From CAYXVF01 sp964468125 (GTDB taxonomy: Bacteria; Myxococcota; XYA12-FULL-58-9; CAYXVF01), in the NCBI GenBank assembly GCA_964468125.1, contig CAYXVF010000008.1, positions 1 to 64,000 on the forward strand: DNA of 64,000 nt, given 5' to 3'. The notes beneath the pieces were generated by a model that did not search any database, was not told the DNA's origin, and saw only the letters and a program-made list of their open reading frames with translations. The position numbers and the translations under genes are program-made. Positions 63,101 to 64,000 of this stretch are shown one piece after another; position 1 is the stretch's first letter, and every line of letters begins with the position of its first letter.

Positions 63101-64000
63101 GCTTCGTAGCCCTCGAGGGCGAGGTCGAGCTCGCCGCGCGCTTCCGCTGCACTCGCGAGCTCGGTCAGCGCACGCCGGAGCACTTCGCGCTCCCGGGGAT
63201 ACTCTTCTACGATCTGCCGCCACGCTTCACGGGCTGCCCGCTCAAAGCCTGCTTCCGATTGACGATTCGCGAGCTCCGCGCGGGCGCGAGCAGCCAACAT
63301 CGGAAGGTCCGAATACTCAGTGGCGATGCCTTCGAGGGTCGCGAGTACCGGTATGCCGAGGCTGTTGGTCAGTGCATTGGGGCGGATCTGTGGGACCCCT
63401 GCCGGGACCGACGCGGAGGCCACCCAACGTTCTGCGCAGCGTCGGGCGTAGAAGCGTTCGCCAGGCAACTCGCGAAGAAGGCGTTCGCAGAGGCGGACGA
63501 CCGTCGACGAATCGCCGAGACGTCCATATGCGTCGGCCAATCGGTCGAGCGCGCGGGCGCGGTCTTCGCTCGGAGCATTCTCGTCCTCCGCAATTCGCTC
63601 GAGCGCCCCTACCGCCCGCGCACGACGACCGAGCGCGAGGTCTGCTTCCGCCCTCGTTGAGCTAGTCCGGGCGCGCGCCGGGCCTTCCTCGGCGGGCAGG
63701 GTCGAGATTCGCTCGAGCGCTTCTTCTACGCGCAGACGCTGTCTCTGCTCCCGGGCGAGCCACTGCCCCTCGAGAGCGATCAACATGTTCAGGCGCTCGA
63801 TCTCGACGCGGCTAACCTCGGCCATCGGGTCGCTTCCGAAAGCGCGCGCGGCACGACCCAGCTCGTCGATAGACTCGCGCAAGAACCCACGCTCAGCGAG
63901 CTGGCGTGCGAGCTGATAGCGTGCGGGGCCTTCGAGCTCGGGTGCATTGACGACGAGGTAGCGCAGGCCGAGGCGTCGAAGGTTGGGGTTGTCCTGACTC
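57145..64000 (-). CDS. TPR-CHAT caspase-like protein (5' end outside window)
   Basis: At least 2280 aa; the frame is open past the TTG at 63882 to the window edge, so the start lies outside. Almost all of it is tetratricopeptide repeats in two blocks (for example LARYGLGYALTFGP, DEAIEAFAGALEIDELLG and DRALEALNEALALSQELG), split by an acidic low-complexity linker (around 61150-61380). The C-terminal ~300 residues are a CHAT protease domain with VVPDRVLGDVPFAALRL, AVHGTLD (His) and TLSGCETA (Cys) 45 residues apart, and a final HWAAFSLVGDF. CHAT enzymes are caspase relatives activated by TPR-bound partners. Its target is unknown. 3' end overlaps a membrane-protein gene by 21 bp. Confidence 0.85.
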   Translation of the reverse strand, partial: SQDNPNLRRLGLRYLVVNAPELEGPARYQLARQLAERGFLRESIDELGRAARAFGSDPMAEVSRVEIERLNMLIALEGQWLAREQRQRLRVEEALERISTLPAEEGPARARTSSTRAEADLALGRRARAVGALERIAEDENAPSEDRARALDRLADAYGRLGDSSTVVRLCERLLRELPGERFYARRCAERWVASASVPAGVPQIRPNALTNSLGIPVLATLEGIATEYSDLPMLAARARAELANRQSEAGFERAAREAWRQIVEEYPREREVLRRALTELASAAEARGELDLALEGYEALGARFSDDPATRARARRGVSRIALLRAQREASEGDLEAALADYERILQNDPELTVAHRRYIRLSAMLGRLDKVQEEYRSAARRNPRDKLARYGLGYALTFGPDPDIYAAEAELQAALELDPRLTPAHLTLGWVRMQRERKEPREGWAERAADSFKVAEELADRATEARLYAAARLNSGNALYALNKLDDAFLAYLDRELDRTPFDDSITELIFRERFARTSLREDHLDVALDQATLAYRLLSELPQTPRRASVEALIGAIYFLAESHERAIPWLTNAQMRFEAAEDWNRAIPLLRTLSVSEIRLGNLASAREHIDHIRELIESDRAPADPARPIFENFEILRWSESPAKVDDVTLGPYGFTKELELQLANALGARTRIAEGQLDDAMALMESRLALLRAYYEREVVGPQARPEWIVALNEAALVAARIGDRKTASDYLLLALTAARTAELPRAVIQLTESLLRVWLEDPSGAATEEELESAWLALEGARSASDPDDAKRAARIASLFALMRFDRERSRLSSPNTSAGERADMIRARLEQLNLVARNANRAERLAAEYDIATLRDQIPQGPYAASRPSTETEAELQAEPDADMNGDGETMAEAAGETGRTGEDALASDTPSGKAKSGGEEPARTGESVAEVEAGEPEDARGGSEGLVRASFSRRTAQWRIDYERSLTAEDPRPALDAAIEAFLNDPVPSEARELPRFLAAAEAQAIEAENPELAWRLLEHARLLALQPSSQRRERGSYPEAWLRLIEARGTEGYEPEKASAVIRALEGRPATLDALRKVLGTDACILQIFAVEDRWHWYAIDAARFDRLETPADATSLPESVLAWLYDSGELRTIYVDAGENELPPVARLQSSLGERFEVTEVLSATYLLASYEARNLARADAATYGQKGLNEPTDLPADVSLLSIEGRVRGYGAVRRPGERQVVLEVPGAQPLDLDSIAGRNLNPQATVFAGVGSRSEARLLAQAALIGGSPSTLTVSGALGDIPSRLTATLDEERIAEVLPTLGIEGRDARLWGYRGMNLQERVGFAYSETLATARRAGPLYREATSSNRRETLLEASRALEGTVRLVEYLLVPEHLEAFRQTEVGQSRAASLPRFLMIFRGQFAVVLSSLGEFERAATLRRELFFQYEESNEQKDALEQLLALGKVLNEGDRFEEARDAFTRCAELASKQKQVLLQADCLSRLGSVYRALYDYDAARESYEAAIALYAREDHPNQLAPARYLGYLYESSLSDYDAALVQFEFALDVAKRFAKERDKIPSLSLEIARIQRLRGEYDRALESVREARSLIPSTALDQLTAADLESARIYWYRGNYRRAREAQSRAIEQSVRAGDTFSRIQSLSVGGLIAMNQGELEEAQSLIREALDLSRITGRESEEAAQLNNLGVVLQRGSQIDEAIEAFAGALEIDELLGSREGRAFDLRNLGVAYGRRGEYDRALEALNEALALSQELGIKFNEVESLFRRGEVLEAMDSDTEAGTMFESAAELATQIALPEMQWRSLYALGRLEEERGQKDSARAYYLRSLDVAERLGRSRDESSRRATRDDLYEDAVRLAADADDVEGVFELFERRRGRDRLDAFANRTVELANPAAQSLLRQETRARDRVYAAQRDVARGREGARERLESAKREYDERRAELSRRFPRIARTFTMNPVPLKTLQASLPERTLVTSFLIGSRRSYAMVVSRERARLVRLEARRDQLNPLLDELRNRMRAFAPVDTALLAVGGLLFSLLEEELAGAERIVVVPDRVLGDVPFAALRLGDQSLIERWAVSEVSSAGSLVDLLARPAPRARTVTAFAYGSDLPFATLEARSVSSSPVLAAQATIERLRGNRSDAWALAVHGTLDSRDPLGSALELAPSARDDGRLRAHQIFSFPAVPALVTLSGCETAVRSAAGTARLSLADSFLTAGSQAIIATHHRVSDFAAALVMKWFYRYQGQTTTADALRRAMLRVRRDHPHPAHWAAFSLVGDFR

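Noticed and set aside
1..64000. Search for CRISPR arrays, tRNA, rRNA and insertion sequences
   Set aside because: No regular spaced repeats, cloverleaf-like sequences, rRNA core sequences or transposase motifs were recognised by eye; a tRNAscan or Infernal run would be decisive.

Overview
The window is GC-rich, densely coded DNA that looks like a Myxococcota (deltaproteobacterial, myxobacteria-like) genome. The evidence is the many lipoproteins with Cys-rich D-x-D-C-G-G repeats, the multi-domain signalling proteins, a sigma-54-type promoter, a TPR-CHAT protein and partner-switching modules. It is probably a metagenome-type draft assembly. One run of exactly 100 N (38650-38749) is flanked by the same 55 bases on both sides, and removing the gap plus one copy restores an intact reading frame. 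No tRNA, rRNA, CRISPR array or insertion sequence was seen.

Layout. 0.3-14 kb: adenosine deaminase; a LysM transglycosylase; a Cys-rich/L-domain lipoprotein; a minus-strand pnp - small membrane ORFs - rsmB group; a plus-strand operon (9423-13278) of two beta-propeller-like lipoproteins and an outer-membrane barrel behind a good sigma-54 -24/-12 promoter; then rpsO. The rpsO-pnp pair, usually adjacent, is split by this 4.6-kb insertion. 14-17.5 kb: a protein with a nucleoside-phosphorylase-like C-terminal half and a lipoprotein with possible tetratricopeptide-type repeats.

17.5-34.8 kb is the most striking part: nine minus-strand genes with overlaps or gaps of 79 bp or less. In order of transcription they encode a 1439-aa caspase-like/peptidoglycan-binding protein, trehalose synthase (TreS), a maltokinase homologue lacking its catalytic residues, glycogen debranching enzyme (GlgX), a PCIF1-like (mRNA cap m6Am writer family) methyltransferase with a DPPF motif, an ATP-grasp ligase, a PilZ-FHA-histidine kinase-receiver protein, glycogen branching enzyme (GlgB) and a class III adenylyl cyclase. 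A near-consensus CRP-type site (TGTGA-N6-TCACc) lies upstream of the first gene, so the cyclase at the end may feed back on the head through cAMP. The methyltransferase/ATP-grasp pair embedded in glycogen/trehalose metabolism is my best candidate for an undescribed system.

35-47 kb: a lipoprotein/outer-membrane barrel pair, a DUF2237 protein, a shortened SRPBCC protein, the false assembly gap, a GGDEF(degenerate)-EAL protein, prolyl oligopeptidase, a ClpP protease, and an isoquinoline-1-oxidoreductase-like molybdoenzyme operon with a di-haem cytochrome c. 47-57 kb: a STAS protein plus a GAF-PP2C-HATPase fusion (a two-gene partner-switching module), two glycosyltransferases, a glutaryl-CoA dehydrogenase-type enzyme, MarR, a ketosynthase/chain-length-factor fusion, and a convergent acyl carrier protein with an SH3 lipoprotein. 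57-64 kb: a giant TPR-CHAT protein that runs off the right edge, making it the second caspase-fold protein of the window.
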